NCBI RefSeq assembly: GCF_000971475.1
Contig: NZ_DF967522.1
Coordinates: 1 to 64,000 of the forward strand
Source of the DNA: Sulfuricella sp. T08
Lineage (GTDB): Bacteria; Pseudomonadota; Gammaproteobacteria; Burkholderiales; Sulfuricellaceae
Direction of reading: 5' to 3'
DNA length: 64,000 nucleotides
In this document: positions 35,729 to 46,459 of the stretch, one piece after another
Position numbering within the stretch: the first letter of the stretch is position 1
Layout: each line of letters starts with the position of its first letter
Made by a program: the position numbers and the translations under genes
The notes under the pieces: model-generated
What the model saw: only the letters and a program-made list of their open reading frames with translations
The model's database searches: none
Told to the model about the DNA's origin: nothing

Positions 35729-37804
35729 CTATTTCAGCGGCTGTGACAGCTCCTGCATGAGCTGCATCTGAGCACAGGCAATCTTGCTGCCGCTGCGTGG
35801 ACATTTGCGCCGGTAATTGCCTTCCGCATCCATTTCCCAGGCCTGACAGTTGTCCTTGAGATAGGGCTCCAGCCCTTCCTTGATGACGCGCCTCTTCAGC
35901 TTCGCATCCAGCACCGGAAAACAGACTTCGACCCGACGGAAGAAATTGCGCTGCATCCAGTCGGCGCTGGACAGATAGATATCACGCGCACCGCCGTTGT
36001 AGAAATAAAAAATGCGTGAATGTTCGAGGAAGCGGCCGATGATGGAGCGCACCCGGATATTTTCTGAAACGCCTGGAATTCCCGGCCGCAGGGCGCATAC
36101 CCCGCGCACGATCAGATCGACCTTGACCCCGGCCTTGGACGCGTCATACAACGCGCTGATGATCTGCGGCTCGAGCAGGGAATTCATTTTGGCAACGATG
36201 AATGCCTTTTTGCCGGCACGCGCACACTCCGCCTCGGCATGGATCGACTCCATCATTTTGCGGTGCAGGCTGAACGGTGACTGCAACAAATGATGCAGCT
36301 TGCTCGCCTGGCCCAAGCCGGTAAGCTGCATGAAGATGTCGTTGACGTCGCTGCCGATCTCCTCGTTGCAGGTAAACAGGCCGAAATCGGTATACAGCTT
36401 GGCTGTACGTGGATGGTAATTGCCTGTGCCGAGATGGACGTAGCGGCGCAATCCATCTTCCTCACGTCGTACCACCAGCAGCATTTTGGCATGGGTCTTG
36501 TAGCCGACGACGCCGTACACCACGTGGGCACCCGCCTCTTCCAGGCGCCCCGCCCAGTTGATATTGGCTTCCTCGTCGAAGCGGGCCAGCAGTTCCACCA
36601 CCACGGTGACTTCCTTGCCGCTATGCACTGCCTTGATCAGCGCCTCCATCAGTACGGAATCGGTGCCGGTACGGTAGATGGTCTGCTTGATCGCCAGCAC
36701 GTTGGGGTCGTCTGCCGCCTGCTGGATGAAATCGACGACCGGCGCAAACGACTCGAAGGGTTGGTGCAGCAGAATATCGCCACTTCTGATCGCCTGGAAC
36801 ATGTCGGGCTGCTTCGCCACCATCGGCGGGATGCTCGGAATGAAGGACGGATATTTGAGATCGGGCCGATCGACCCGGTCCGGAATCTGCATCAGCCGCA
36901 CCAGGTTAACCGGACCCTTGACCTTGTAAAAATCTTCCTGGGTCAGGCCGAATTGTCCCAACAGGAAGCCGGCCATTTCCTCCGAACAGTTGTCCGCCAC
37001 CTCCAGGCGCACGGCATTGCCGAAATTGCGCTGCGGCAGTTCACCTTGCAGCGCTTCGCGCAGGTTTTTGACCTCCTCGTCGTCGACGAACAGATTGGAG
37101 TTGCGGGTGACGCGGAACTGGTAGCAGCCCTTGATCTCCATGCCGGAAAACAGCTCTCCAACATGAGCGTGGAGAATCGAGGAAAGAAAGACGAAGCCAT
37201 GCTCGCAGCCGGCCACTTCGGGCGGCAGCTTGATCACCCGTGGCAATGAGCGTGGCGCCTGCACAATGGCGGCGCCGGATGCGCGGCCGAAAGCATCCTT
37301 GCCTTCCAACTCGACGGCAAAGTTCAGACTCTTGTTCAGCACGCGCGGAAAAGGATGGGCGGGATCGAGGCCGATCGGGGAAAGCACCGGCATCAACTCG
37401 CGAAAGAAAAAATCCTTGATCCATTCGCCCTGGCCATCATGCCAGTGGGTACGGCGCAGAAAGCGGATATCGTGCAGCGCCAACTCAGGAAGGATCCCCT
37501 CATTCAGCAGCCGATATTGCTGCTCCACCAGTTCGTGCGCCTGCTCGGTAACCCGTTTGAATACCTGACGCGCCGACATGCCATCCGGCCCCGTCGCGGT
37601 GGCATGAAGGGCGATCTGCTCCTTCAGTCCGGCGGTGCGGACCTCAAAGAACTCGTCCAGGTTGCTGCTGACGATGCACAGAAACTTCAGCCGCTCCAGG
37701 AGCGGGTTGCGATGATCTTCCGCCTGGGCCAGCACCCGACGGTTGAAGGCAAGCAGGCCGAGCTCGCGGTTGAGGTAGTATTCCGGGCCGTGCGGTGCAA
37801 TCAT
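35729..37804 (-). CDS. ppk: Polyphosphate kinase 1
   Basis: This 691-residue enzyme reversibly makes inorganic polyphosphate from ATP. The N-terminal domain starts YLNRELGLLAFNRRVLAQAED, the catalytic core includes DPNVLAIKQTIYRTG and the autophosphorylated histidine region (HLGTGNYHPRTAKLYTDFGL), and the C-terminus has RVEVCFPVLDAKLKRRV. Length and motifs are as expected. It starts 9 bases after yggX, so the two are probably co-transcribed. Its 3' end faces away from the EAL-CBS-GGDEF promoter region by about 80 bases. Confidence 0.97.
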   Translation of the reverse strand: MIAPHGPEYYLNRELGLLAFNRRVLAQAEDHRNPLLERLKFLCIVSSNLDEFFEVRTAGLKEQIALHATATGPDGMSARQVFKRVTEQAHELVEQQYRLLNEGILPELALHDIRFLRRTHWHDGQGEWIKDFFFRELMPVLSPIGLDPAHPFPRVLNKSLNFAVELEGKDAFGRASGAAIVQAPRSLPRVIKLPPEVAGCEHGFVFLSSILHAHVGELFSGMEIKGCYQFRVTRNSNLFVDDEEVKNLREALQGELPQRNFGNAVRLEVADNCSEEMAGFLLGQFGLTQEDFYKVKGPVNLVRLMQIPDRVDRPDLKYPSFIPSIPPMVAKQPDMFQAIRSGDILLHQPFESFAPVVDFIQQAADDPNVLAIKQTIYRTGTDSVLMEALIKAVHSGKEVTVVVELLARFDEEANINWAGRLEEAGAHVVYGVVGYKTHAKMLLVVRREEDGLRRYVHLGTGNYHPRTAKLYTDFGLFTCNEEIGSDVNDIFMQLTGLGQASKLHHLLQSPFSLHRKMMESIHAEAECARAGKKAFIVAKMNSLLEPQIISALYDASKAGVKVDLIVRGVCALRPGIPGVSENIRVRSIIGRFLEHSRIFYFYNGGARDIYLSSADWMQRNFFRRVEVCFPVLDAKLKRRVIKEGLEPYLKDNCQAWEMDAEGNYRRKCPRSGSKIACAQMQLMQELSQPLK

Positions 37805-37813
37805 GAAATCAGC

Positions 37814-38086
37814 TTAGTGCTTCGGTGGCACGAAACCCGACACGGTATCCGCTCCGGCACCGAAGAAATAGGACTCCACCTGTTCCGCCAGGTACTTGCG
37901 CGCGGCGGCATCGGCCATGTTGAGGCGATTCTCGTTGATCAACATGGTCTGGTGCTTAAGCCAAGCCGCCCAGGCTTCCTTGGAAACATTTTCCCAAATC
38001 CGCTTGCCGAGTTCGCCGGGATAGGGCGGAAAATCCAGCCCATCCGCTTCACGGCCGAGCTTGACGCATTTCACTGTTCTTGCCAT
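37814..38086 (-). CDS. yggX: YggX-family Fe(2+)-trafficking/oxidative damage protection protein
   Basis: A 90-residue protein recognisable by [38 protein letters not shown] and [16 protein letters not shown]. Members of the family protect iron-sulfur clusters from oxidation and are thought to handle Fe(II). The single cysteine (C7) is conserved. It sits directly upstream of ppk on the same strand and 69 bases downstream of argA. Confidence 0.95.
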   Translation of the reverse strand: MARTVKCVKLGREADGLDFPPYPGELGKRIWENVSKEAWAAWLKHQTMLINENRLNMADAAARKYLAEQVESYFFGAGADTVSGFVPPKH

Positions 38087-38155
38087 TTCATTACTCCGTT
38101 CAAAATAGTGTTACTTCTTTAAAGAATGCACTTAAAATTATTACAAAAAAATGAT

Positions 38156-39490
38156 CTACAGTTTTTTCATGAACACCTTGGAGCGGCGCTGATAGTTGTA
38201 CAGCCCTTGCTTGGCCTTGGGCAGCTTGTCCACGCCGGCCTCGGTGAAGCCGCGCTCCAGAAACCAGTGCGCAGTGCGAGTAGTAAGCACGAACAACTGT
38301 TTGAAACCCTTGCCCAACGCCCTGACCTGCATGTACTCGAGCAACGCCTCGCCCCGCCCGGCACCGCGGTAATCCGGATGCACCGCCATGCACGCCAACT
38401 CCGTCGCCTTCTCTTTTGGAAACGGATACAGCGCTGCGCAGCCGATGATCAGGCCGTCATACTCCAGCACAGAAAAGCGGTCGATTTCCATTTCCAGCAA
38501 CTCGCGCGAACGCCGAACCAGAATACCGTTGGTTTCCAGCGGCTCAATCAGCGCAAGGATGCCGCCGACATCGTCGATCGTGGCATCGCGCAAGGTTTCC
38601 AGCGGATCTTCGCTGACCATGCTGCCGATGCCTTCATGGGTAAACAGTTCCTGCAGCAATGCGCCATCAATGTGGCGGCTGATCAGGTGCGCCCGCGCCA
38701 CGCCTTTACGGCAGGCACGCACCGCACAGGGCAGGTAATAGCCCACGTCCGCCGACAGTGTGGCAGTGGCGGCAAGAATCGCCTCCGCCTCCGCCGTGGT
38801 CAGCTGCCGCAGCAAATCCCCGTCTTCGCCGGCTACCCCAGCCGTGTCCATCAGGAAGATCAGCTTGTCTGCATCCAGCGTAATCGCGGCGCAAGTTGCC
38901 ACGTCTTCCAGCGACAAATTGAACACCTCGCCAGTGGGCGAATAGCCAAGCGGCGAAAGCAGCACGATTTCGTTGGCATCGAGCCTGCGCCGGATGCCGA
39001 TTGCATCGATCTTGCGCACTTCACCGGTGTGCATCAGATCCACGCCGCCGAGCACCCCCATCGGCATGGCGGTGACGAAATTGCCGCTGGCCACCCGGAT
39101 ATCGGCGCCCGCCATCGGCGAATTGGCGAGTCCCATGGAAAGCAGCGCCTCGATCTCCACCCGCACCGTGCCGGCGGCCTCCTTGACACATTTCAGGGCG
39201 TCATCGTCAGTAACGCGCATTCCCCCGGCATAGCGAATCGCCGCGCCCCGCTCGGTCAGTTCCTCCTCGATCTGCGGCCGTGCGCCATGCACCAGCACCA
39301 ACCGTACGCCGAGGCTGTTGAGAAGATTGATGTCGTGCGCCAGCGCAATGAACTGGCCTTCGCTCACCACCTCTCCGCCAAAAGCAACAACGAAAGTCTT
39401 GCCGCGAAAGGCATGGATATAGGGTGCGGCCGAGCGAAACCACTCGACGAAATGAGTTCTGAGTGATGGGTCCTGAGTCCTGAGCGGCAT
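38156..39490 (-). CDS. argA: N-acetylglutamate synthase (amino-acid N-acetyltransferase)
   Basis: This 444-residue enzyme catalyses the first step of arginine synthesis, acetyl-CoA plus glutamate. It has an N-terminal amino-acid-kinase-like domain (FRGKTFVVAFGGEVVS; LVLVHGARPQIEEEL) that usually binds the arginine inhibitor, and a C-terminal GNAT domain (CMAVHPDYRGAGRGEALLEY). Length fits ArgA of gamma- and betaproteobacteria. The first ~10 codons are encoded by one arm of an inverted repeat (39473-39484) whose other arm ends rsmE, so the exact N-terminus is uncertain and no clear ribosome binding site is seen. Confidence 0.95.
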   Translation of the reverse strand: MPLRTQDPSLRTHFVEWFRSAAPYIHAFRGKTFVVAFGGEVVSEGQFIALAHDINLLNSLGVRLVLVHGARPQIEEELTERGAAIRYAGGMRVTDDDALKCVKEAAGTVRVEIEALLSMGLANSPMAGADIRVASGNFVTAMPMGVLGGVDLMHTGEVRKIDAIGIRRRLDANEIVLLSPLGYSPTGEVFNLSLEDVATCAAITLDADKLIFLMDTAGVAGEDGDLLRQLTTAEAEAILAATATLSADVGYYLPCAVRACRKGVARAHLISRHIDGALLQELFTHEGIGSMVSEDPLETLRDATIDDVGGILALIEPLETNGILVRRSRELLEMEIDRFSVLEYDGLIIGCAALYPFPKEKATELACMAVHPDYRGAGRGEALLEYMQVRALGKGFKQLFVLTTRTAHWFLERGFTEAGVDKLPKAKQGLYNYQRRSKVFMKKL

Positions 39491-39578
39491 CGACAGTCAA
39501 TCTGTTAGCAAATCAAACAAATACAAAGTTTACCCCAATCTGTTCGCATCGCGTCAATTCTGAGCACTCAGGACTCAG
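39473..39578. repeat. Inverted repeat linking the argA start and the rsmE end
   Basis: Perfect 12-base arms CTGAGTCCTGAG (39473-39484) and CTCAGGACTCAG (39567-39578). The left arm lies in the first codons of argA and the right arm overlaps the stop codon of rsmE. Confidence 0.8.
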
Positions 39579-40306
39579 AAATCCCCCCATAGCGTCTGCA
39601 TCGCCGCCAAAACTGCCAGCGCCGCCGTCTCGGTGCGCAGGACGCGTGCGCCCAGCCGCACTGGGGTATAGCCGTAACGCTGTGCTGCCTCGGCTTCCGC
39701 CGGGGAAAGACCGCCTTCAGGGCCGACTAGCAGGGTGATATTGCCGGTAGGTTTGGATAAGTCACGCAACCCTACTTCGGCAACAGGCGACAGCATCAGG
39801 TGTAGTCCCGGCCCCTCCTGCTGTCCCAGCCAATCCAGCAGTGGGCGGATCGGTGCGACCTCGGGCACGCGGTTGCGCCCGCTCTGCTCGCAGGCCGCGA
39901 CCACCACGCCCTGCCAATGCGCCACGCGCTTTTCCGCCCGCTCACCCGACAGTTTCACCACGCTGCGCTCGCTCGCCAGCGGCTGGATATTGCCTATGCC
40001 CAGCTCCACCGCCTTTTGCAGAGTGAAATCCATTTTTTCACCGGCCGAAATTGCCTGGGCAAGCAGGACTTGCAGCGGCGATTCGCGCTCGACGGCATGC
40101 CAGCCAACGATTTCCACGGTAACATTGCGCTTGCCGATGTCCGTGATGCGCGCCTCACCTTCCCCGCCCCGCCCGTTGAACACGCTAAGCTTATCACCCG
40201 TTTGAAGGCGCAGGACCCGCGCGGCATGATGCGCAGCCTGCTCGGGCAATTCCGCCATGCCGCTTTGGGCTAAAATTTCCGGGCAGTAAAAGCGAGGAGT
40301 TGTCAT
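39575..40306 (-). CDS. rsmE: 16S rRNA (uracil-1498-N3)-methyltransferase
   Basis: A 243-residue SPOUT-fold methyltransferase that modifies U1498 of 16S rRNA. Recognisable motifs are HHAARVLRLQTGDKLSVFNG in the N-terminal PUA-like domain, QKAVELGIGNIQPL, and the knot motif LLVGPEGGLSPAEAEAA followed by LGARVLRTETAALAVLAAMQ. Length is normal. It is upstream of argA on the same strand, about 85 bases apart. Confidence 0.96.
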   Translation of the reverse strand: MTTPRFYCPEILAQSGMAELPEQAAHHAARVLRLQTGDKLSVFNGRGGEGEARITDIGKRNVTVEIVGWHAVERESPLQVLLAQAISAGEKMDFTLQKAVELGIGNIQPLASERSVVKLSGERAEKRVAHWQGVVVAACEQSGRNRVPEVAPIRPLLDWLGQQEGPGLHLMLSPVAEVGLRDLSKPTGNITLLVGPEGGLSPAEAEAAQRYGYTPVRLGARVLRTETAALAVLAAMQTLWGDF

Positions 40307-40385
40307 CTTATTTCCGTACTATATCTATGATGCACTCATGATAAACTAAATTAATTGGCACCAATCAAGCAGGAGTATCGAAACT

Positions 40386-40940
40386 ATGGTTAGTTTGCAG
40401 ACACCAGTTTGCGATTTCGGCTGGAAGGCCCCGGATTTTGACCTGCCCGGGGTAGACGGCAAGCGCTATAACCTGACCAGTGCGCGCGGGCCCAAAGGTC
40501 TGCTGGTGATGTTTATCTGCAACCACTGCCCTTACGTCCAGGCGATTCGTGACCGTCTTGTGCGCGACTGCCGGGAGTTGCAACAGATGGGCATCAACAC
40601 CCTCTCCATCATGTCGAACGATCCGGCCGACTACCCGGAAGACTCATTCGACAACATGAAAATAGTCGCGCAGGAATTTGGCTTTCCGTTCCCCTATGTG
40701 TGGGATGAATCCCAGGAAGTAGCGAAAGCCTACGGTGCTGTATGCACGCCGGACTTCTTCGGCTTTAACGCCGATCTGGAACTGCAGTACCGCGGCCGGC
40801 TCGATGCTTCGCGCAAGGAAGCCGCGCCCACCGATGCCCGGCGTGACCTGTTCGAAGCGATGAAGGAAGTGGCGCTGACCGGAAAGGGGCCGGCAGAGCA
40901 AATTCCGAGCATGGGTTGCTCCATTAAGTGGAAAGGGTAA
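40386..40940 (+). CDS. Thioredoxin-like/AhpC-TSA family protein
   Basis: A 184-residue cytoplasmic thioredoxin-fold protein. It begins with the AhpC/TSA-type APDFDLPGVDGKRYNL and has CNHCPYV as the redox motif, followed by YGAVCTPDFFGF with a cis-proline-type CTP. The family is widespread and is annotated as thioredoxin family or peroxiredoxin-like, without a defined substrate. GGAG (CAGGAGTATCGAAACT) precedes the ATG. It is divergent from rsmE and may be co-transcribed with the following phosphatase gene. Confidence 0.85.
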   Translation: MVSLQTPVCDFGWKAPDFDLPGVDGKRYNLTSARGPKGLLVMFICNHCPYVQAIRDRLVRDCRELQQMGINTLSIMSNDPADYPEDSFDNMKIVAQEFGFPFPYVWDESQEVAKAYGAVCTPDFFGFNADLELQYRGRLDASRKEAAPTDARRDLFEAMKEVALTGKGPAEQIPSMGCSIKWKG

Positions 40941-41002
40941 ATGGTGAGGAGTGATGAGCAATGGGTGATGAGGGTTTCCCCATTCCCCATTCCCCTTTAC
41001 CC

Positions 41003-41800
41003 ATGATCCGCAAAGCCATGATCCAATCCGTCATCGATGCCGTAAGGAAGGTAGCGCAGCAAGAAATCATGCCGCGCTACCTTAAGGTCGCGCACCTATG
41101 CAAGACCGATGGCAGCATCTTCACCGAGGCGGATGTCGCCGCGCAGACCGCGCTGGTTTTGGCACTCAAGCAGATCCACGATTACCCGGCGCTGGGTGAG
41201 GAAATGCTGCCAGAGCAACAGGAAGCGCTATGGCACGCGGGAGAAGAGGGGCTATGGTGCATCGACCCGATCGACGGCACATCCAATTTTTTCAACGGCC
41301 TGCCTTTTTTCGCGGTTTCCGTTGCCTTGATGCGCGGCGGCAAGAGTGTTCTGGGCGTAATCTACGACCCGGTGGCAGATGAAATGTTCTGGGCGGAGCG
41401 TGGCAAGGGCGCCTACCTCAATGGCGAGCCGATGCCAATCAAGGAATGCGCGCCCGAATTCCGCCGTGCCATGGCAGCGATCGACTTCAAGCGCCTCAAG
41501 CCGAATCTGGCGCAGAAACTGGTGGCGTCACCTCCATTCGCCTCGCAGCGCAACTTCGGCGCCAGCACACTCGACTGGTGCTACGTGGCGGCAGGACGCT
41601 TCAATCTTTACCTGCATGGCGGGCAAAAACTCTGGGACTACGCCGCCGGTTCGCTGATCCTGGCGGAGGCAGGCGGCTCCATGTGCACCCTCACCGAGGA
41701 TGATTTTGGGACCGGCAATCTTTGGCAGCGTTCAGTCATCGCTGCGCTGAACCCTGATTTATTCAATACATGGAAAACCTGGATCAGGGAAAGACAGTAA
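41003..41800 (+). CDS. Inositol monophosphatase-family protein
   Basis: A 265-residue Mg-dependent sugar-phosphate phosphatase (IMPase/FBPase superfamily). The metal-site motifs are present: LGEEM, WCIDPIDGTSNFFNGLPFF and LWDYAAGSLILAEAGG. Substrates in the family include inositol phosphate, 3'-phosphoadenosine phosphate and fructose bisphosphate, and the sequence does not settle which. I chose the ATG at 41003; an in-frame ATG at 40961 would add 14 residues encoded by a repetitive intergenic stretch. ATG 41018 is a further option. Its position before the Calvin cluster makes a sugar bisphosphatase role worth testing. Confidence 0.88.
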   Translation: MIRKAMIQSVIDAVRKVAQQEIMPRYLKVAHLCKTDGSIFTEADVAAQTALVLALKQIHDYPALGEEMLPEQQEALWHAGEEGLWCIDPIDGTSNFFNGLPFFAVSVALMRGGKSVLGVIYDPVADEMFWAERGKGAYLNGEPMPIKECAPEFRRAMAAIDFKRLKPNLAQKLVASPPFASQRNFGASTLDWCYVAAGRFNLYLHGGQKLWDYAAGSLILAEAGGSMCTLTEDDFGTGNLWQRSVIAALNPDLFNTWKTWIRERQ

Positions 41801-41954
41801 TAAGTAATAGCTGACAGCCGCTTTTACAGGGTCTTATATCTTTTATCTATAAGAAAAATTCTTGGGACAATAAAAATCTGCTATTGCCCTTAGTCCGACT
41901 CGTGAGTAATAATCATAGGTTTGAATAGCCCTTAGCAGAAAAAGGATACAGAGA

Positions 41955-43940
41955 ATGGCAACTCGTAAAGAACTCGCGAACGCGATCCGCGTCCTTTCCA
42001 TGGACGCTGTGCAGAAGGCCAATTCCGGCCACCCGGGTGCCCCCATGGGCATGGCGGAAATCGCCGAAGTGGTATGGAACCATCACCTGCGCCACAACCC
42101 GGCCAACCCCAAGTGGTTTGACCGCGATCGTTTCGTGCAGTCCAACGGCCACGGCTCGATGTTGGTTTACTCCCTCCTGCACCTGACCGGCTACGATCTG
42201 CCGATGGAAGAGATCAAAAAATTCCGCCAGATGCACTCCAAGACTCCGGGTCACCCTGAGTATGGCTATACCGTTGGTGTAGAAACCACTACCGGCCCGC
42301 TCGGCCAGGGCATCACCAACGCTGTCGGCATGGCCATGGCAGAAAAACTGCTGGCCGCCGAGTTCAACAAACCCGGCCATGAGATTGTCAATCACCACAC
42401 CTACGTGTTCCTCGGTGATGGCTGCCTGATGGAAGGCATTTCTCACGAAGCATGCGCACTGGCCGGCACCTGGGGTCTGGGCAAACTGATGGCCTTCTGG
42501 GACGACAACGGCATTTCCATTGACGGCCACGTTGAAGCCTGGTTCACAGACGATACCCCCAAGCGTTTCGAAGCTTACGGCTGGCATGTAATTCCTGGCG
42601 TGGATGGCCATGACCCGGTAGCCATCGAAGCCGCTGTCCAGGCTGCCAAGGCAGTGACCGACAAGCCTTCCATGATCTGCTGCAAAACCATCATCGGTAA
42701 GGGCTCTCCCAATAAGGAAGGCACGCACGACGTTCACGGCGCCGCCCTGGGCGATGCTGAAATCGCCGCCACCCGCGCCAACCTGGGCTGGACCCACCCA
42801 CCGTTCGAGATTCCCAAGGATGTGTATGAAGGCTGGGATTGCCGCACCAAGGGACAAGGCCTAGAAACACTGTGGAACAACAAGTTCGCCGAATACACTG
42901 CGGCCTTCCCGAAAGAAGCTGCCGAGTTCAAGCGCCGCATGGTTGGAGATCTGTCTGCCGACTGGAAAAAACACGCTGCCGACTTTATCGCCAAGACCAA
43001 TGAAAAAGCCGAGACCATTGCTACTCGCAAGGCCTCGCAGAACTGCATCAACGGTCTGGCTCCTGCGCTGCCTGAATTCCTCGGTGGTTCCGCCGACTTG
43101 ACCGGCTCCAACCTGACCAACTGGACGGGCTGCCATCACGTCAAGGGCAAGAGCACCGGCAACTACATCAGCTACGGTGTGCGTGAATTCGGCATGTCCC
43201 ACATCATGAACGGCATGGCACTACACGGCGGTCTGCTGCCATTCGGCGGCACCTTCCTGATGTTCTCGGAATATGCCCGCAATGCTCTGCGCATGTCCGC
43301 CCTGATGAAGCAGCGCGTAATCTATGTGTACACCCACGACTCCATCGGTCTGGGCGAAGATGGCCCGACCCACCAGCCTGTCGAGCAGACTGCGACCCTG
43401 CGCATGATCCCCAACATGGATGTGTGGCGTCCTTGCGATACGGTCGAATCCGCCGTGTCCTGGGTGGCTGCCGTGGAAAAGAAAACCGGCCCGAGCTGCC
43501 TGATTTTCAGCCGCCAGAATCTCAATTTCCAGAAACGCGACGACGCGACCATCGCCAACATCGCCAAGGGCGGCTACGTGCTAGCCGACGCGGCTGGAGC
43601 CAAGATGGTGCTGATCGCCACCGGCTCGGAAGTGCAACTGGCGATGGATGCCAAGAAAGTATTGGACGAGCAGGGCATCCCCACCCGCGTGGTATCGATG
43701 CCTTCCACCAGCGTATTCGACAAGCAGGACCAGGCCTACAAGGACAGTGTGCTGCTGCCCACCGTTCACAAGGTCGCCATTGAAGCCGGCGTCACCGACG
43801 GCTGGTACAAGTATGTGGGCCTGCGTGGCGCCGTGGTCGGCATGAACACTTTCGGCGAATCCGCACCTGCCCCCGAGTTATTCAAGCACTTCGGGTTCAC
43901 GGTCGAAAACGTCGTCAATACTGCAAAAGGCATTTTGTAA
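41955..43940 (+). CDS. tkt: Transketolase
   Basis: This 661-residue thiamine-diphosphate enzyme moves two-carbon units between sugar phosphates in the Calvin and pentose phosphate cycles. Motifs include [24 protein letters not shown] and [18 protein letters not shown] (ThDP/Mg site), and [14 protein letters not shown] and RPCDTVES further on. GGATACAGAGA lies before the ATG. It is the first gene of tkt-gap-pgk-pyk-fba and is separated from gap by a 21-base-arm inverted repeat. Confidence 0.98.
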   Translation: MATRKELANAIRVLSMDAVQKANSGHPGAPMGMAEIAEVVWNHHLRHNPANPKWFDRDRFVQSNGHGSMLVYSLLHLTGYDLPMEEIKKFRQMHSKTPGHPEYGYTVGVETTTGPLGQGITNAVGMAMAEKLLAAEFNKPGHEIVNHHTYVFLGDGCLMEGISHEACALAGTWGLGKLMAFWDDNGISIDGHVEAWFTDDTPKRFEAYGWHVIPGVDGHDPVAIEAAVQAAKAVTDKPSMICCKTIIGKGSPNKEGTHDVHGAALGDAEIAATRANLGWTHPPFEIPKDVYEGWDCRTKGQGLETLWNNKFAEYTAAFPKEAAEFKRRMVGDLSADWKKHAADFIAKTNEKAETIATRKASQNCINGLAPALPEFLGGSADLTGSNLTNWTGCHHVKGKSTGNYISYGVREFGMSHIMNGMALHGGLLPFGGTFLMFSEYARNALRMSALMKQRVIYVYTHDSIGLGEDGPTHQPVEQTATLRMIPNMDVWRPCDTVESAVSWVAAVEKKTGPSCLIFSRQNLNFQKRDDATIANIAKGGYVLADAAGAKMVLIATGSEVQLAMDAKKVLDEQGIPTRVVSMPSTSVFDKQDQAYKDSVLLPTVHKVAIEAGVTDGWYKYVGLRGAVVGMNTFGESAPAPELFKHFGFTVENVVNTAKGIL

Positions 43941-43947
43941 AAGATTC

Positions 43948-44011
43948 ACCGCAGAGACGCCGGGTCGCTGAGAAGTCAAGGTTTTTCTCTGCGACTCGGC
44001 GTCTCTGCGGT
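43948..44011. repeat. Inverted repeat between tkt and gap
   Basis: Arms 43948-43968 and 43991-44011 are reverse complements with one mismatch in 21 (ACCGCAGAGACGCCG core). The 22-base spacer is GA/TC-rich. It begins 8 bases after the tkt stop codon. Confidence 0.85.
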
Positions 44012-44043
44012 CCAAGATTATCATTTAAATTAAGGAGAGATGA

Positions 44044-45045
<1,002 letters not shown>

Positions 45046-45070
45046 TTGGAAAAATGAGGCGTAAGGGGAT

Positions 45071-45140
45071 AGGAGTGAGGAGACTAAAATCTTCCTCACT
45101 TTTACTCCTCACTCCTAACACCTCACTGCAACCGTGAGGT
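45071..45140. repeat. Nested inverted repeats between gap and pgk
   Basis: AGGAGTGAGGAG (45071-45082) pairs exactly with CTCCTCACTCCT (45105-45116). A second stem ACCTCAC/GTGAGGT follows (45120-45126 with 45134-45140). The gap-pgk spacer is made almost wholly of this element. Confidence 0.8.
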
Positions 45141-45193
45141 GTAAGGCATAAGCCCACTTATCCCTTACACCTTAATTTTATTGGAGAACAAAC

Positions 45194-46375
45194 ATGTCCG
45201 TTATCCGTGTTACCGATCTGGACCTCAAGGGCAAGCGCGTCCTGATCCGTTCCGACCTGAATGTGCCCGTCAAGGACGGCAAGGTCACTTCCGACGCACG
45301 TATCACCGCGTCCATGAAGACCTTCGAGCATTGTCTCAAGGCTGGCGCCAAGGTGATGGTGATGTCCCACCTCGGCCGCCCCACTGAAGGCGAATATTCC
45401 GAGGAAAACTCGCTCAAGCCGGTTGCCGACGTTCTGTCCGCAAAACTCGGCAAGCCCGTACGCCTGATCAAAGACTGGATCGACGGCGGCTTCGACGTTG
45501 CCGATGGCGAGCTGGTGCTGCTGGAGAACGTGCGCTTCAACAAGGGTGAGAAGAAAAGTCTCGACGAGACTGCGCAAAAATACGCCAAGCTGTGCGACAT
45601 TTTCGTCATGGATGCCTTCGGCACCGCCCACCGTGCTGAGGGCTCCACCCACGGCGTCGCCAAGTTCGCGCCCGTCGCCTGCGCCGGCATCCTGCTCACC
45701 GAAGAACTGGAGGCGCTGACCAAGGCCCTGCTCAGCCCGGCCCGCCCTATGGTTGCCATCGTCGGCGGCTCCAAGGTTTCGACCAAGCTGACCGTGCTCG
45801 AATCCCTGTCCGAAAAGGTGGACCAGATGGTGGTTGGCGGCGGTATCGCCAACACCTTCCTCAAGGCCACTGGCAAGAATGTCGGCAAGTCCCTGTGTGA
45901 AGACGACCTCGTTCCCACCGCCCAGGCATTGATGAAGAAAATGACCGCCCGCAACGCCACCATCCCGATCGCGGTCGACGTGGTCTGCGGCAAAAAATTT
46001 GACGCCAATGAGCCCGCCGTCCTCAAGGATGCCGGCGCCGTTGCCGATGACGACATGATCTTCGACATCGGCCCCAAGTCCGCGCAGGAGCTGGTCGACA
46101 TTATCATGAAGGCTGGCACCGTGGTATGGAACGGTCCGGTTGGCGTGTTTGAGTTCGACCAATTCGGTGCAGGCACCAAGGCCATCGCCATGGCTATCGC
46201 CGAAACCAAGGCATTCACCCTGGCCGGTGGCGGCGACACCATCGCCGCCATCCAGAAGTACGATATATACGACAAGGTGTCCTATATTTCCACCGCTGGC
46301 GGTGCCTTCCTTGAGTTCCTCGAAGGAAAAAAACTGCCCGCCGTCGAAATTCTGGAACAACGCGCTAAACAATAG
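45194..46375 (+). CDS. pgk: Phosphoglycerate kinase
   Basis: A 393-residue monomeric kinase that phosphorylates 3-phosphoglycerate in CO2 fixation and runs the reverse in glycolysis. Signature segments are [68 protein letters not shown] and the C-terminal nucleotide site [16 protein letters not shown] precedes the start by about 8 bases. It lies between gap and pyk. Confidence 0.98.
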   Translation: MSVIRVTDLDLKGKRVLIRSDLNVPVKDGKVTSDARITASMKTFEHCLKAGAKVMVMSHLGRPTEGEYSEENSLKPVADVLSAKLGKPVRLIKDWIDGGFDVADGELVLLENVRFNKGEKKSLDETAQKYAKLCDIFVMDAFGTAHRAEGSTHGVAKFAPVACAGILLTEELEALTKALLSPARPMVAIVGGSKVSTKLTVLESLSEKVDQMVVGGGIANTFLKATGKNVGKSLCEDDLVPTAQALMKKMTARNATIPIAVDVVCGKKFDANEPAVLKDAGAVADDDMIFDIGPKSAQELVDIIMKAGTVVWNGPVGVFEFDQFGAGTKAIAMAIAETKAFTLAGGGDTIAAIQKYDIYDKVSYISTAGGAFLEFLEGKKLPAVEILEQRAKQ

Positions 46376-46459
46376 TGCAGTGTGCTGAGTCCTGAGTGCC
46401 GATGAATCCCATTCAGCACTCTGACTCAGAACTTTCACTCAGGGCTCAAAACTGATTCT

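Noticed and set aside
36290-37249. 319-codon plus-strand frame opposite ppk
   Set aside because: It is antisense to a well-conserved polyphosphate kinase and has no family features.
38126-39466. 446-codon plus-strand frame opposite argA
   Set aside because: argA on the minus strand has clear N-acetylglutamate synthase motifs throughout; the opposite frame is low-complexity and unrecognisable.
45158-46438. 426-codon minus-strand frame opposite pgk
   Set aside because: It is antisense to a textbook phosphoglycerate kinase.
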